Notes: generated from the letters alone by a model not told the origin. DNA of 5,929 nucleotides from Defluviicoccus sp. (GCA_028820945.1 JAPPHW010000168.1:1-5929); one strand, 5' to 3'. Positions 1-5,929 are shown, numbered from the stretch's first letter. Program-made: numbers and translations.

Positions 1-110
1 GCGGGGCGGGGCCGGGGCCGGGGCGGGCGCCCCCCCGGGGGCGCCCCCCCGCGCCCCGCGGGCGGGGGCGCCCCCCGGGGGCGCGGCCGCGGGGGGGCGC
101 GGGCCCGCGC
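1..110. other. 110-base block of pure G+C, probable sequence artefact at contig edge
   Basis: Not one A or T occurs before position 111. The block is made of G-runs and C-runs, and a 14-base unit beginning CCCCCCGGGG recurs at 31-44 and 71-84. Immediately after it the sequence becomes normal coding DNA with all four bases. The gene that continues into it from the right should have mixed-composition codons here, so this block is best read as low-quality or mis-assembled sequence at the end of a contig. A genuine GC-only tract is possible but unlikely. It should not be translated. Confidence 0.75.
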
Positions 111-394
111 AGACGCAGACGGTCGCCGGCGGCGTCGCCGGGACCGCCACCACGGTGGTCGACGGCGACCTCGGCCGCTACGCGGCGGGCCGGGGGCTGT
201 CCGGCGCGGCGCAAGAGGTGGCGCGCTGGCTGCGCGAGCGGCAGGCGCAGGAGTACGACGCCGTCTACGTGGCGCCCGGTGCGCGGGTGGCCGTGCACGT
301 GGACGAGGAACTGAAGATCGACTACGACCCGGCGGGCCGGCTGGTCCGCCACGAGGACGCCCTGACGGCGGGGAGGCATCGTGCGCTGGACTAG
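110..394 (+). CDS. TraB/VirB10-like ICE transfer protein, C-terminal fragment (TIGR03752, PFL_4705 family)
   Basis: This is the 3' end of a larger gene whose upstream part is lost in the corrupted GC block; the frame stays open back to the window edge, but only codons from about 110 read as real protein. The GTG at 155 is internal and not the true start. Visible features are a tail containing GDLGRYAAGRG, a predicted helix AAQEVARWLRERQAQ, and the segment YDAVYVAPGARVAVHVDEEL followed by KIDYDPAGR. This pattern is typical of the C-terminus of the TIGR03752 integrating-conjugative-element proteins, which resemble TraB/VirB10 and are thought to span the envelope as a scaffold of the type IV secretion channel. 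The gene overlaps the following lipoprotein gene by 14 bases, which suggests translational coupling in one operon. The family call rests on recalled consensus, not a search. Confidence 0.8.
   Translation, partial: QTQTVAGGVAGTATTVVDGDLGRYAAGRGLSGAAQEVARWLRERQAQEYDAVYVAPGARVAVHVDEELKIDYDPAGRLVRHEDALTAGRHRALD
372..376 (+). promoter_or_regulatory. ribosome binding site for the lipoprotein gene
   Basis: GGAGG lies four bases before the GTG at 381, inside the end of the upstream gene. It supports the GTG start, which is also the start that gives a complete lipoprotein signal peptide. Confidence 0.7.
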
Positions 395-947
395 ATTGAC
401 CTTGGTATTGCTTGCAGCCGCCGCGGCGGGCTGCGCGTCGAACGGGCCCTCTTCCGTGCTCGCGGAGGGGCCGCGAATGATCGACCTGTACCGCGGGACA
501 CCTGGGTTCGGGACGGAAACCGGGGCGGACGAGCCGCGGGATGAATCGCCGCCACGCCGCTGCCGGTGGTGGCTGTTCGCCCGGAAGTGCGAAGCGCCGG
601 AAGCCGGAACGGAAGAGCCGGATCGGAGTGCCGGGCCGGAAGCCGCTACGTACACGCGCACCGCGGCGAACGAGCTGGAACTGCTGTTCCCGCGCCTCCC
701 GAATCCCGATATCTACATCTACGTGACGCCGCACCTGGCGACTGACGAGCGCGTTCCGGTGCCCGGCTACACGACCGCGGTGCCGCTCTACGAGCGGGTG
801 GAGTACGCGCTGCCGGGAGAACGGGAGCAGGCGGCGCGGCGGCTGCAACCCGGTCGGGATGAGGCAACCGGCGAGGCCGCCGGTTCGCCAATGGCGGGCG
901 CGCCCGGCGACGTTACGCCGGCGCCGCGGCGCGGGGAATCGAAGTGA
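381..947 (+). CDS. conjugative transfer region lipoprotein (TIGR03751 family)
   Basis: A 188-residue secreted lipoprotein of the ICE mating apparatus, expected to be lipid-anchored in the envelope near the transfer channel. Residues 1-18 form a lipoprotein signal: basic MRWTR, hydrophobic LTLVLLAAAAAG, and a lipobox AAGC with Cys18 as the lipidated residue. A conserved GPRMIDLYRGTPGF segment follows at about 30-43. A variable charged linker (about 45-90) holds a CRWWLFARKC stretch at 61-70. The family signature block is at about 91-147, with YTRTAANELELLFPRLPNPD followed by IYIYVTPH and VPVPGYTTAVPLYERVEYALPGE. The last 40 residues are Ala/Pro/Arg-rich and probably disordered. The start is GTG with a good upstream GGAGG. 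The stop overlaps the next start (GTGA), so it is likely translated coupled with the ATPase. No enzymatic role is known for the family. The order TraB-like, lipoprotein, ATPase is that of PFGI-1-type elements. Confidence 0.88.
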   Translation: MRWTRLTLVLLAAAAAGCASNGPSSVLAEGPRMIDLYRGTPGFGTETGADEPRDESPPRRCRWWLFARKCEAPEAGTEEPDRSAGPEAATYTRTAANELELLFPRLPNPDIYIYVTPHLATDERVPVPGYTTAVPLYERVEYALPGEREQAARRLQPGRDEATGEAAGSPMAGAPGDVTPAPRRGESK

Positions 948-3900
948 AGCTCAAGGAACTGCTCAGGAAACGCTCGCGGGCGGAGTCGGGTGAGGCACAG
1001 GGGTCGGGCGAGGTTCGGAACTCCACCGGGCAGGACGGCGGCGAAGCGAATGGCGCACCGAAGCGTCCGGCGCCCCGGAAAGGCGTGCCGCCCGCGACGG
1101 TGGCGTCGATGTACCGCCCCGCGCGCTCGTTCGTGGACCATCTGCCGTGGGCCGAGGCGCTCGAGGACGGCACGATTCTCCTGGAGGACGGCAGGAGCGT
1201 CGGGGCGGTGTGGGAGATCGAGCCGCGCGGCACCGAAGGCCGTGGGGGGCGCTGGTTGACCGACCTCCGCAACGGCCTGCACGACGTGCTCCAGGACAGC
1301 TTCGAGGAGCTCGACACGTCCCCTTGGGTGGTTCAGACGTTCACCTGGCGCGAGCCGGACCTGTCGGCCGCGGCGGCGGCGTTCGGGGAGTACATGGCCG
1401 CGGATTTGCGGGCTACGGGGTTTTCCGAGGCGTACGCGAACATCGTCGCCGGCCACTATCGGGGCGTCGCGAAGCCCGGCGGACTGTTCGCCGACCGGCT
1501 CTCCCAGACCCGCTGGGCGGGCGCGCGGCAGCGCACGGTGGTCACGATCCACCGCTGGAACCGTGACGGGGCGTCGTCCGGCGAGGGGGCGCCGGTGCTC
1601 GAGGCGGGCGGCAAGCTCATGGGCGCGCTGGAAGGGCTCGGCGTCAAGCAGCGGCGCCTGACGGCCAACGAGTTCCACGCCTGGCTGACGCGCTGGTTCA
1701 ACGCCTGGACGGACCTCACCCCGGACGACCCCGCGGCGTTCGCCCGCGAGTACCTCGACGGCGAACTCCCCTATGGGGACGCGTTCGCGGACTCGCTCTT
1801 CTACACGCACCCCCGCTCGGACGCGGCCAACGGCGCCTGGGCGTTCGACCGCACGGCGATGCGCGTGCTGACCGTGGAGGGGTTGCGGCGTCCGCCGGCG
1901 ATCGGGCACGTGACCGGCGAGACGCGCCACGGCGACGCGGTGAACGCGGTGCTCGACCAGTTGCCGGAGGGGACGGTCTACGTCACCACCCTGGTGCCCG
2001 TGCCCCAGGACACGGTGGACGCGCACGTCGACCGCATCGCCGCCTCCGCCACCGGCGAGTCGGCGGATGCGCTGCGCGCACGGGCCGACTGCCGGACCGC
2101 CAAGGAGATCATGGGCGAGCGCCACAAGCTCTACCGGCTCGGCGTCGCCTTCTTCCTGCGCGCGCCGTCGATGGAGGACCTGGACACGCGTACCGCCGAC
2201 GCGCGGACCGTGCTGCTGCGCCACGGGTTCCGGGCGGTCGCGCCCAAGGACGACGCGCGCGCGCTGGACAGTTTCCTGCTGCACCTGCCGATGGCCTACG
2301 ACCCGGACGTGGACAAGCGGGCCGGCTGGCGGCAGACGCGCCTCGCCTGGGTGCAGCACGCGGCCAACGTCTGGCCGCTGTTCGGCCGCTCGACGGGCAC
2401 CGGCAATCCGGGCCTGTCATTCTTCAACCGCGGCGGCGAGCCGCTCACCTTCGACCCGCTGAACAAGCTCGACCGCCTGAAGAACGCCCACGGGCTCCTG
2501 GTCGGACCCACCGGCGCCGGGAAAAGCGCGACGCTCGGCGGCATGCTGGCGCAGCTGATGGCCGTGCACCGGCCGCGGCTCTTCGTCATCGAGGCCGGCA
2601 ACTCGTTCGGGCTGCTCACCGACTGGTTCGAGTCGCTCGGGCTGTCCGTCAACCGCGTGGCGCTCAAGCCCGGCAGCGGCGTCTCGCTGCCCACCTTCGC
2701 GGACGCGGCGCTCCTGCCCGAGGCGGCGCAGGTCGCGCTCGACACGGAGACGCCGGAGGACGCGGAGCTGCCGGAACTCGGCGACGTGGCGGACGACGAC
2801 GAGGACGAGCCGCGGGACATCCTGGGCGAACTGGAGACGGTCGCCACGCTCATGGTCACCGGCGGCGAGGCCAAGGAGGTCGAGCGGCTGCGGCGGGCGG
2901 ACCGGCGCGTGATCCGCGACGCGGTGATCGAGGCGGCCAAGAACGCCCGCGCCGAGGGCGTCGCGCCCCGCACCGGGCACGTGCGCCGCGCGTTCCACCT
3001 GCTTGCCGAGACCCGCGAGGGCCTGCTCGACGAGGCGCGCCAGCGGCTCCGGGACATGGGCGACGCCATCGGCCTCTTCTGCGACGGCTTCGCCGGCGAG
3101 GTGTTCAACCGCGACGGCGACATCTGGCCGGAGACGGACGTGACGCTCGTGGATCTCGCCCACTTCGCCCGCGAGGGCTACGAGGCGCACCTCGCCATCG
3201 CGCTCATCTCGCTCCTGAACGTGGTCAACAACATCGCCGAGCGCGACCAGCACACCGGGCGCGAGATCATGGTCGCCATCGACGAGGCGCATATCGTCAC
3301 CACCCACCCGCTGGTGAGCCCCTATCTCGTCAAGATCGTGAAGATGTGGCGTCAGCGGGATGCGTCGAAAAAGATCAATGAATACAGTCGGTTGAAGGAA
3401 TTTTCGGCGCGTGTTCCAACAAACCGGCACCGAATCGATCACGCGATAACTCTTGACTCCAGTTGCGACTCCGGCGACTCCGCGACCGCGCAGCTCCGAC
3501 TTCCTTCCAGACTTCATGGCGCCGCCCCTCCCGCGGTGCCGCCGGTTCGGGATGGTCGGTTTCCGCTGCCGCCGGTCGCTGATCGCCGGCGTCCGCCTCA
3601 CGGTCTGGCCGCCCGCGTGGCACCCGGCCCTCTCGCGCTTTCCTCGCACACGCCAGCGACCGCCCCGTGCTCCCGGCCCGCCGCTGACTGCCTTGAGCGG
3701 CGACCGTCCCTCCTGGCCGCCCCATGTGCCGTCACAAGGCGCATCGATCGTGATCCGGGCTTGGTCCCAGGGTGTCGGCACAGCGGCGCCAGCAGCGTCC
3801 AGAGGCCCTCGTGGGCGATGCCGCCTGCGGCGGCCCGGGCTCTATCGCCTTCGGCGACCAAGCCCCCTGCGGGGTCATGGCCCTGGCGGGTAACGATCCC

Positions 3901-4006
3901 TATCGCTTCCGCCCTCCGGGCGGTGAGATCGCACCGAGCGCTCCGACAAAACAGCCGGCTGGTAGACCGCCCGGCCGCGTTGCGTGGCGACCCCAGCAGA
4001 CCGTAG
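944..4006 (+). CDS. TraC/VirB4-like conjugative transfer ATPase (TIGR03744, PFL_4706 family), C-terminus replaced by unrelated sequence
   Basis: The cytoplasmic ATPase that powers the type IV secretion machine of the ICE. GTG start 944 overlaps the lipoprotein stop and has GGGGAA at 933-938. After a basic, charged leader, family sequence begins near residue 52 (VASMYRPARSFVDHLPW, then LLEDGRSVGAVWEI). Further in are FFNRGGEPLTFDPLNKLDR, Walker A GPTGAGKS at residues 521-528 (2504-2527), RLFVIEAGNSFGLL, an acidic insert rich in D/E around 610-625, and Walker B ending IDEAH at 779-783 (Asp780, Glu781). Family-like sequence ends at KMWR, residues 800-803 (base 3352). Relatives continue with an aromatic segment, an ATQN motif and a further C-terminal domain; none of these is seen here in any frame. 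The remaining 217 residues to 4006 are Pro/Ala/Arg-rich with changed codon use and look non-coding. Loss of the post-Walker B motifs should abolish motor function. Identity is secure; the functional product is doubtful. Confidence 0.9.
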   Translation: MKLKELLRKRSRAESGEAQGSGEVRNSTGQDGGEANGAPKRPAPRKGVPPATVASMYRPARSFVDHLPWAEALEDGTILLEDGRSVGAVWEIEPRGTEGRGGRWLTDLRNGLHDVLQDSFEELDTSPWVVQTFTWREPDLSAAAAAFGEYMAADLRATGFSEAYANIVAGHYRGVAKPGGLFADRLSQTRWAGARQRTVVTIHRWNRDGASSGEGAPVLEAGGKLMGALEGLGVKQRRLTANEFHAWLTRWFNAWTDLTPDDPAAFAREYLDGELPYGDAFADSLFYTHPRSDAANGAWAFDRTAMRVLTVEGLRRPPAIGHVTGETRHGDAVNAVLDQLPEGTVYVTTLVPVPQDTVDAHVDRIAASATGESADALRARADCRTAKEIMGERHKLYRLGVAFFLRAPSMEDLDTRTADARTVLLRHGFRAVAPKDDARALDSFLLHLPMAYDPDVDKRAGWRQTRLAWVQHAANVWPLFGRSTGTGNPGLSFFNRGGEPLTFDPLNKLDRLKNAHGLLVGPTGAGKSATLGGMLAQLMAVHRPRLFVIEAGNSFGLLTDWFESLGLSVNRVALKPGSGVSLPTFADAALLPEAAQVALDTETPEDAELPELGDVADDDEDEPRDILGELETVATLMVTGGEAKEVERLRRADRRVIRDAVIEAAKNARAEGVAPRTGHVRRAFHLLAETREGLLDEARQRLRDMGDAIGLFCDGFAGEVFNRDGDIWPETDVTLVDLAHFAREGYEAHLAIALISLLNVVNNIAERDQHTGREIMVAIDEAHIVTTHPLVSPYLVKIVKMWRQRDASKKINEYSRLKEFSARVPTNRHRIDHAITLDSSCDSGDSATAQLRLPSRLHGAAPPAVPPVRDGRFPLPPVADRRRPPHGLAARVAPGPLALSSHTPATAPCSRPAADCLERRPSLLAAPCAVTRRIDRDPGLVPGCRHSGASSVQRPSWAMPPAAARALSPSATKPPAGSWPWRVTIPIASALRAVRSHRALRQNSRLVDRPAALRGDPSRP
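3820..3923. repeat. cluster of four GC-rich mini-hairpins with three-base loops
   Basis: Four perfect stems with three-base loops lie within 104 bases. Hairpin 1: GCCGCC-TGC-GGCGGC at 3820-3834. Hairpin 2: TCGCC-TTC-GGCGA at 3845-3857. Hairpin 3: CCCC-TGC-GGGG at 3864-3874. Hairpin 4: CCGCCC-TCC-GGGCGG at 3909-3923. In each the + strand reads pyrimidine-rich arm, loop TNC, purine-rich arm. On the minus strand the loops are therefore GCA, GAA, GCA and GGA, all GNA triloops closed by a C-G pair. DNA hairpins of that type are known to be exceptionally stable. The role is unknown; a single-strand-active site or a structured RNA leader are the main options. Confidence 0.65.
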
Positions 4007-4160
4007 CCGCCCGACTGCGGGTGACGCATCGGTCCCCGCCCACACCTTGCCATATCGCCTTCTCCACTCAGGGCCGCCGCATCGTCCAGCGCCGGCGATG
4101 TCAACGACCGCATGTCGTCCGTCGTCTGCCCGCCAGCGTCGCACGCGTACTCGCGCGGTC

Positions 4161-4258
4161 AACCCTTCGGGTTCTTCGCACGCTTCGACCTCGCTGGCGC
4201 GAGGTGACCGCGCTGCGCGCGCGTGCCGCCCGTTCAGGCATCGACGCACACCGCGTCG
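4161..4258. repeat. second group of three hairpins upstream of the zinc-ribbon gene
   Basis: Three further perfect stems are visible. AACCC-TTC-GGGTT at 4161-4173 has the same TNC loop as the first cluster (GAA on the minus strand). ACCTCGC-TGGC-GCGAGGT at 4188-4205 has a 7-base stem with loop GCCA on the minus strand. CGACGC-ACACC-GCGTCG at 4242-4258 ends 11 bases before the ribosome binding site of the next gene. If this region is transcribed toward that gene, these could form a structured 5' leader; the last stem is close enough to affect translation but does not cover the GGAGA. Confidence 0.55.
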
Positions 4259-4269
4259 CGAGTCTGAAC

Positions 4270-4275
4270 AGGAGA
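4270..4275 (+). promoter_or_regulatory. ribosome binding site that fixes the start of the zinc-ribbon gene
   Basis: AGGAGA sits five bases before ATG 4281. The frame is open upstream to 3984, but those codons run through the hairpin region and translate to low-complexity Arg/Ser/Ala sequence. The strong site and the change to a sensible protein at 4281 make this ATG the start. Confidence 0.75.
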
Positions 4276-4280
4276 TCACC

Positions 4281-4820
4281 ATGGACCTCGAAACCGTCAT
4301 CGCCCAGTGGAGCGGCAAGGCCCCGCCGGGCTTCGTCCCGCCCGCCGTCCTCCGCCAGAAGCCGCGACGCTGCGCGCAGCATGGGTGCACCCGCCCGGCA
4401 GCCCGCAAGCCCGACGGGGACTGGTACGCCTCGTGCCAGCCTTGCCTGGACCGCCGAGCCGCCAGTTGCCGCAGAAGAAGGCGCACCCTCGTTTCCGAAG
4501 GTGGCTGCCGACGATGCGCGTATCGGAAACGGTTGGCAGGCGACTTCCTCTGCCAGCGGTGCCGCGACGACCGCGACGCCGAGCGCGCGCAGAAGCGGCA
4601 GGACGCCATCGACGCGGCGGCGATCGACGAGTTCGCGGCCAAGCCCGAGAAGGCGCACGACCCTTCCAATCTCGACTGCGGCGTGAGTCCTTGGAACGCC
4701 CGTGCGCCGCGAGAAGCATCCGCAGCCTATTGGTCGCCGCTGCCGGACCCGGTGCCGAAGGCAGAGCGCGGATGGGAACGCTCCCTCTTTGACGATGGCA
4801 GGCGCTTCCATCGCTACTGA
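4281..4820 (+). CDS. small Cys-rich protein with two zinc-ribbon-like clusters, function unknown
   Basis: A 179-residue soluble, basic protein that I do not recognise as a named family. It begins MDLETVIAQWSGKAPPGFVP. Ten cysteines occur at 31, 36, 52, 55, 63, 76, 79, 91, 94 and 133. They form two plausible four-Cys zinc sites: C31-x4-C36 with C52-x2-C55, and C76-x2-C79 with C91-x2-C94. The two are separated by a basic CRRRRR stretch at 63-68. After the second site comes a charged, probably helical segment (RDDRDAERAQKRQDAIDAAA, 95-114), then a Pro/Trp-containing tail. There is no signal peptide or membrane segment. The zinc-ribbon pairs and basic patch suggest nucleic-acid or protein binding, perhaps an ICE accessory regulator, but this is inference. 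It has its own ribosome binding site, is preceded by about 900 bases without a gene, and converges on the recombinase gene. Confidence 0.75.
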   Translation: MDLETVIAQWSGKAPPGFVPPAVLRQKPRRCAQHGCTRPAARKPDGDWYASCQPCLDRRAASCRRRRRTLVSEGGCRRCAYRKRLAGDFLCQRCRDDRDAERAQKRQDAIDAAAIDEFAAKPEKAHDPSNLDCGVSPWNARAPREASAAYWSPLPDPVPKAERGWERSLFDDGRRFHRY

Positions 4821-4834
4821 CCGCCCCGTCGCCG

Positions 4835-4860
4835 CCGGGATGCGCAACGCCGCGTCCCGG
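4835..4860. terminator. candidate bidirectional terminator hairpin between convergent genes
   Basis: CCGGGATGCG (4835-4844) pairs with CGCGTCCCGG (4851-4860) over 10 bases with one G-T wobble and a 6-base loop. It lies in the 51-base gap between two genes that point at each other. Neither side has a clear T-run, so it may slow polymerase or protect 3' ends rather than act as a classical intrinsic terminator. Confidence 0.5.
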
Positions 4861-4871
4861 TTCGGCACCCT

Positions 4872-5735
4872 TCATCTGCCGGCGTAGACCGACACCACGC
4901 TCTGCCGGTCATGCCCGAGTTCGCGCGCGATGGTCTTGCGCGCGTCCCTGTCGATCCGCCGCTTCGCTCCGGTCAGCGATCGTTGCCGCGGCCCGCCCGC
5001 AGCCGGCGCCTTCCACCCGGTGATCTCCTCGTAGCGGATTTGGGCATAGTGATGCCTCAGACCGTGCATGCGGTACAGCCCCGCTGCCCGCGTCTGGTCC
5101 TCGTACACCTTGAGCTGCTGTTTGTAGTTGCGGTCCGGCGGAATCAGCGCCCCGCTTCCGGCCAGCTTCCGCGCCTCGTCGAGCACCCGGCGCTGGCTGT
5201 CCTTCCGGACCGGCACCTCGCGCGGCCGGCCGCCCTTGGTGGTCGATCCCTTGAGCCGTATGCGGTCGCCCCGGTCGTCCCTGGACGGCGTGAACTTGAT
5301 CGCCTCCTCGCGGCGCAGGCCGAACTCCGCCTCCATGCGCAGCGCCATGACGACGTGTTCGTCCTTGACGAGCGTCAGCTTGTCCGGATCGACGACGACG
5401 CTTTTGTCCTCGTTGGTCACGTACTCGCGGTTGGCGATGCCGAGCGCGCCGTTCGAGGGGACCACAGCCGGCCGGCCGATCCGCTCCGCCCACCAGCGCA
5501 GGTGCGCCGTGCGGTTCTTCATCGTGCCGGTCGAGCGCCCCTGGCGCTTCCACTCCTTGACCAGTGCCACGGCGTGCTTGCGCCTGAGCCCGCTGCCACG
5601 CAGCCCCTTGAAGCCGAGATCGTGCAGCGTGTCCGCGATCTGCGCGAGCGCGTAGGAGCGCGCCACGCGGGTGCCGTGGGAGCCATCGTCGCGCGCCGCC
5701 TGCAGGCGCTTCAGGTCGTAGTTCAGGTCGCGCAT
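4872..5735 (-). CDS. tyrosine recombinase / integrase (phage-integrase N-terminal domain plus Integrase_1-type catalytic domain)
   Basis: A 287-residue site-specific recombinase. ATG at 5735 (MRDLNYDLKRL) is preferred because this beginning is typical of the family. A GTG at 5771 would add 12 residues of less typical sequence; neither has a strong ribosome binding site. The N-terminal SAM-like DNA-binding half (about 1-110) has KNRTAHLRWWAERIGRP. The catalytic half shows the full active-site set: Arg141 in GLRREEA, a lysine around 162-167 in KGSTTKGGRPREVPV, His224-x2-Arg227 in HGLRHHYAQ, His275 in LGHDRQS, and Tyr284 in VSVYAGR five residues from the end. It therefore looks intact and active. 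The length fits the Integrase_1 (PF12834/PF12835-type) proteins found on genomic islands. It may act on its own site within the ICE or be a cargo recombinase; no attachment site could be identified. It converges with the zinc-ribbon gene. Confidence 0.88.
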   Translation of the reverse strand: MRDLNYDLKRLQAARDDGSHGTRVARSYALAQIADTLHDLGFKGLRGSGLRRKHAVALVKEWKRQGRSTGTMKNRTAHLRWWAERIGRPAVVPSNGALGIANREYVTNEDKSVVVDPDKLTLVKDEHVVMALRMEAEFGLRREEAIKFTPSRDDRGDRIRLKGSTTKGGRPREVPVRKDSQRRVLDEARKLAGSGALIPPDRNYKQQLKVYEDQTRAAGLYRMHGLRHHYAQIRYEEITGWKAPAAGGPRQRSLTGAKRRIDRDARKTIARELGHDRQSVVSVYAGR

Positions 5736-5929
5736 CGGGTCGCTATACGCCTGCCCGCGAACCGCGTCCACGACCGCGTTTGTAGCAATTCGCTAAGCGG
5801 GAGACCGGGCGGAACGCCGTGCGCCGCGGCGACGCCGTTTGCGCCTCGGCAGTTTTTTTCGGCGGGTTTCTAAGCCGAACTTCCAGAGTCGATCCGATCT
5901 AACCTATTGATTTTTGGAGAGATCACGGA
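5736..5929. promoter_or_regulatory. AT-richer upstream region of the integrase, probably shared with a divergent gene beyond the window
   Basis: No gene is seen here. An imperfect palindrome TAGC-AATTC-GCTA at 5783-5795 lies about 48 bases before the integrase ATG and could be an operator. A seven-T run is at 5853-5859. The final 30 bases are AT-rich and contain GGAGA at 5916-5920, a ribosome-binding-like sequence followed by ATCAC. The same GAGATCAC follows the ribosome binding site at 4272-4279, so a + strand start codon probably lies just past 5929. No confident -35/-10 pair can be named on either strand. Confidence 0.45.

Larger units (their letters stand above)
3353..4269. other. non-coding region after ATPase break; no convincing gene
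   Basis: About 900 bases carry no gene I can support. From 3353 to about 3460 the sequence is more AT-rich than the ATPase (for example ATGAATACAGTCGGTTGAAG near 3379), and codons in the continuing frame lose their G/C third positions. GACTCC occurs three times at 3455-3460, 3467-3472 and 3476-3481. TGCCGCCGGT occurs twice, at 3537-3546 and 3567-3576. From 3820 onward there is a set of short hairpins, listed separately. Open frames on both strands here (such as 3598-4113 on the minus strand) give Arg/Ala/Pro/Gly-rich translations without recognisable domains, as expected by chance in GC-rich DNA. I found no convincing promoter, tRNA or IS ends. Confidence 0.65.

Noticed and set aside
788..2359. 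Long 523-codon minus-strand open frame
   Set aside because: It lies opposite the lipoprotein and ATPase genes, whose identity is clear. Its Arg/Val/Pro/Gly-rich translation has no domain and is the usual antisense shadow of GC-rich coding DNA.
2417..3781. 454-codon minus-strand open frame
   Set aside because: Opposite the ATPase for most of its length, with no recognisable motif and composition typical of a shadow frame.
3453..3893. 146-codon + strand open frame
   Set aside because: Pro/Arg-rich translation with no recognisable domain; the sequence shows no coding-type codon pattern.
4003..4021. REP-like element (GTAG followed by a small stem)
   Set aside because: GTAG at 4003-4006 precedes a weak 4-base stem, but it is a single copy with a poor stem, so a REP assignment is not supported.
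3598..4113. 171-codon minus-strand open frame in the non-coding region
   Set aside because: Low-complexity Arg/Ala/Gly translation across the hairpin cluster, with no recognisable domain. Chance openness in GC-rich DNA is more likely, though a small unknown gene cannot be fully excluded.
3984..4280. N-terminal extension of the zinc-ribbon gene to 3984
   Set aside because: The extension translates through the hairpin region into Arg/Ser/Ala-rich sequence, whereas ATG 4281 has a strong ribosome binding site.
5831..5860. Intrinsic terminator ending in the T-run at 5853-5859
   Set aside because: The only stem next to the T-run is about four base pairs with a nine-base loop, too weak to call.
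3401..5864. TTTTCGGCG at 3401-3409 and 5856-5864 as possible attachment-site direct repeats
   Set aside because: Only nine bases match and the flanks differ; too short to separate from chance.

Overview
The window looks like part of an integrative and conjugative element (ICE) of the PFGI-1/ICEclc-like type IV secretion family. Its host is probably a high-GC proteobacterium; GC-rich third codon positions and the family of the transfer genes point to a gamma- or betaproteobacterium, but nothing here fixes the species. It appears to lie near the edge of an assembled contig: the first 110 bases contain no A or T and look like corrupted sequence.

Left part (about 110-3352, + strand): a tightly overlapping transfer operon. 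It holds the C-terminal end of a TraB/VirB10-like envelope protein (TIGR03752, PFL_4705 family), a short lipoprotein (TIGR03751 family) and a TraC/VirB4-like conjugative transfer ATPase (TIGR03744, PFL_4706 family). Together these would give the trans-envelope scaffold, an outer-membrane-anchored component and the cytoplasmic motor of the mating apparatus. The ATPase stops resembling its family at about base 3352, just after the Walker B motif and a KMWR motif. The reading frame then runs on through unrelated, non-coding-looking sequence to 4006, so the motor is probably inactive or the window crosses a rearrangement or mis-join.

Middle (about 3353-4269): roughly 900 bases with no convincing gene. 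Its right half holds a cluster of small perfect hairpins in one orientation. Five have three-base loops that read GNA closed by C-G on the minus strand, a type known to be unusually stable in single-stranded DNA. This is the most unusual feature of the window and could be a single-strand-active site (origin of transfer, priming site) or a structured leader or boundary.

Right part (4281-5735): a small cysteine-rich protein with two zinc-ribbon-like Cys clusters (+ strand) faces a tyrosine recombinase (- strand). A strong hairpin between their 3' ends may terminate both. The last ~190 bases, upstream of the recombinase, are AT-richer, and a ribosome-binding-like GGAGA at the very end suggests another + strand gene starts just beyond the window.
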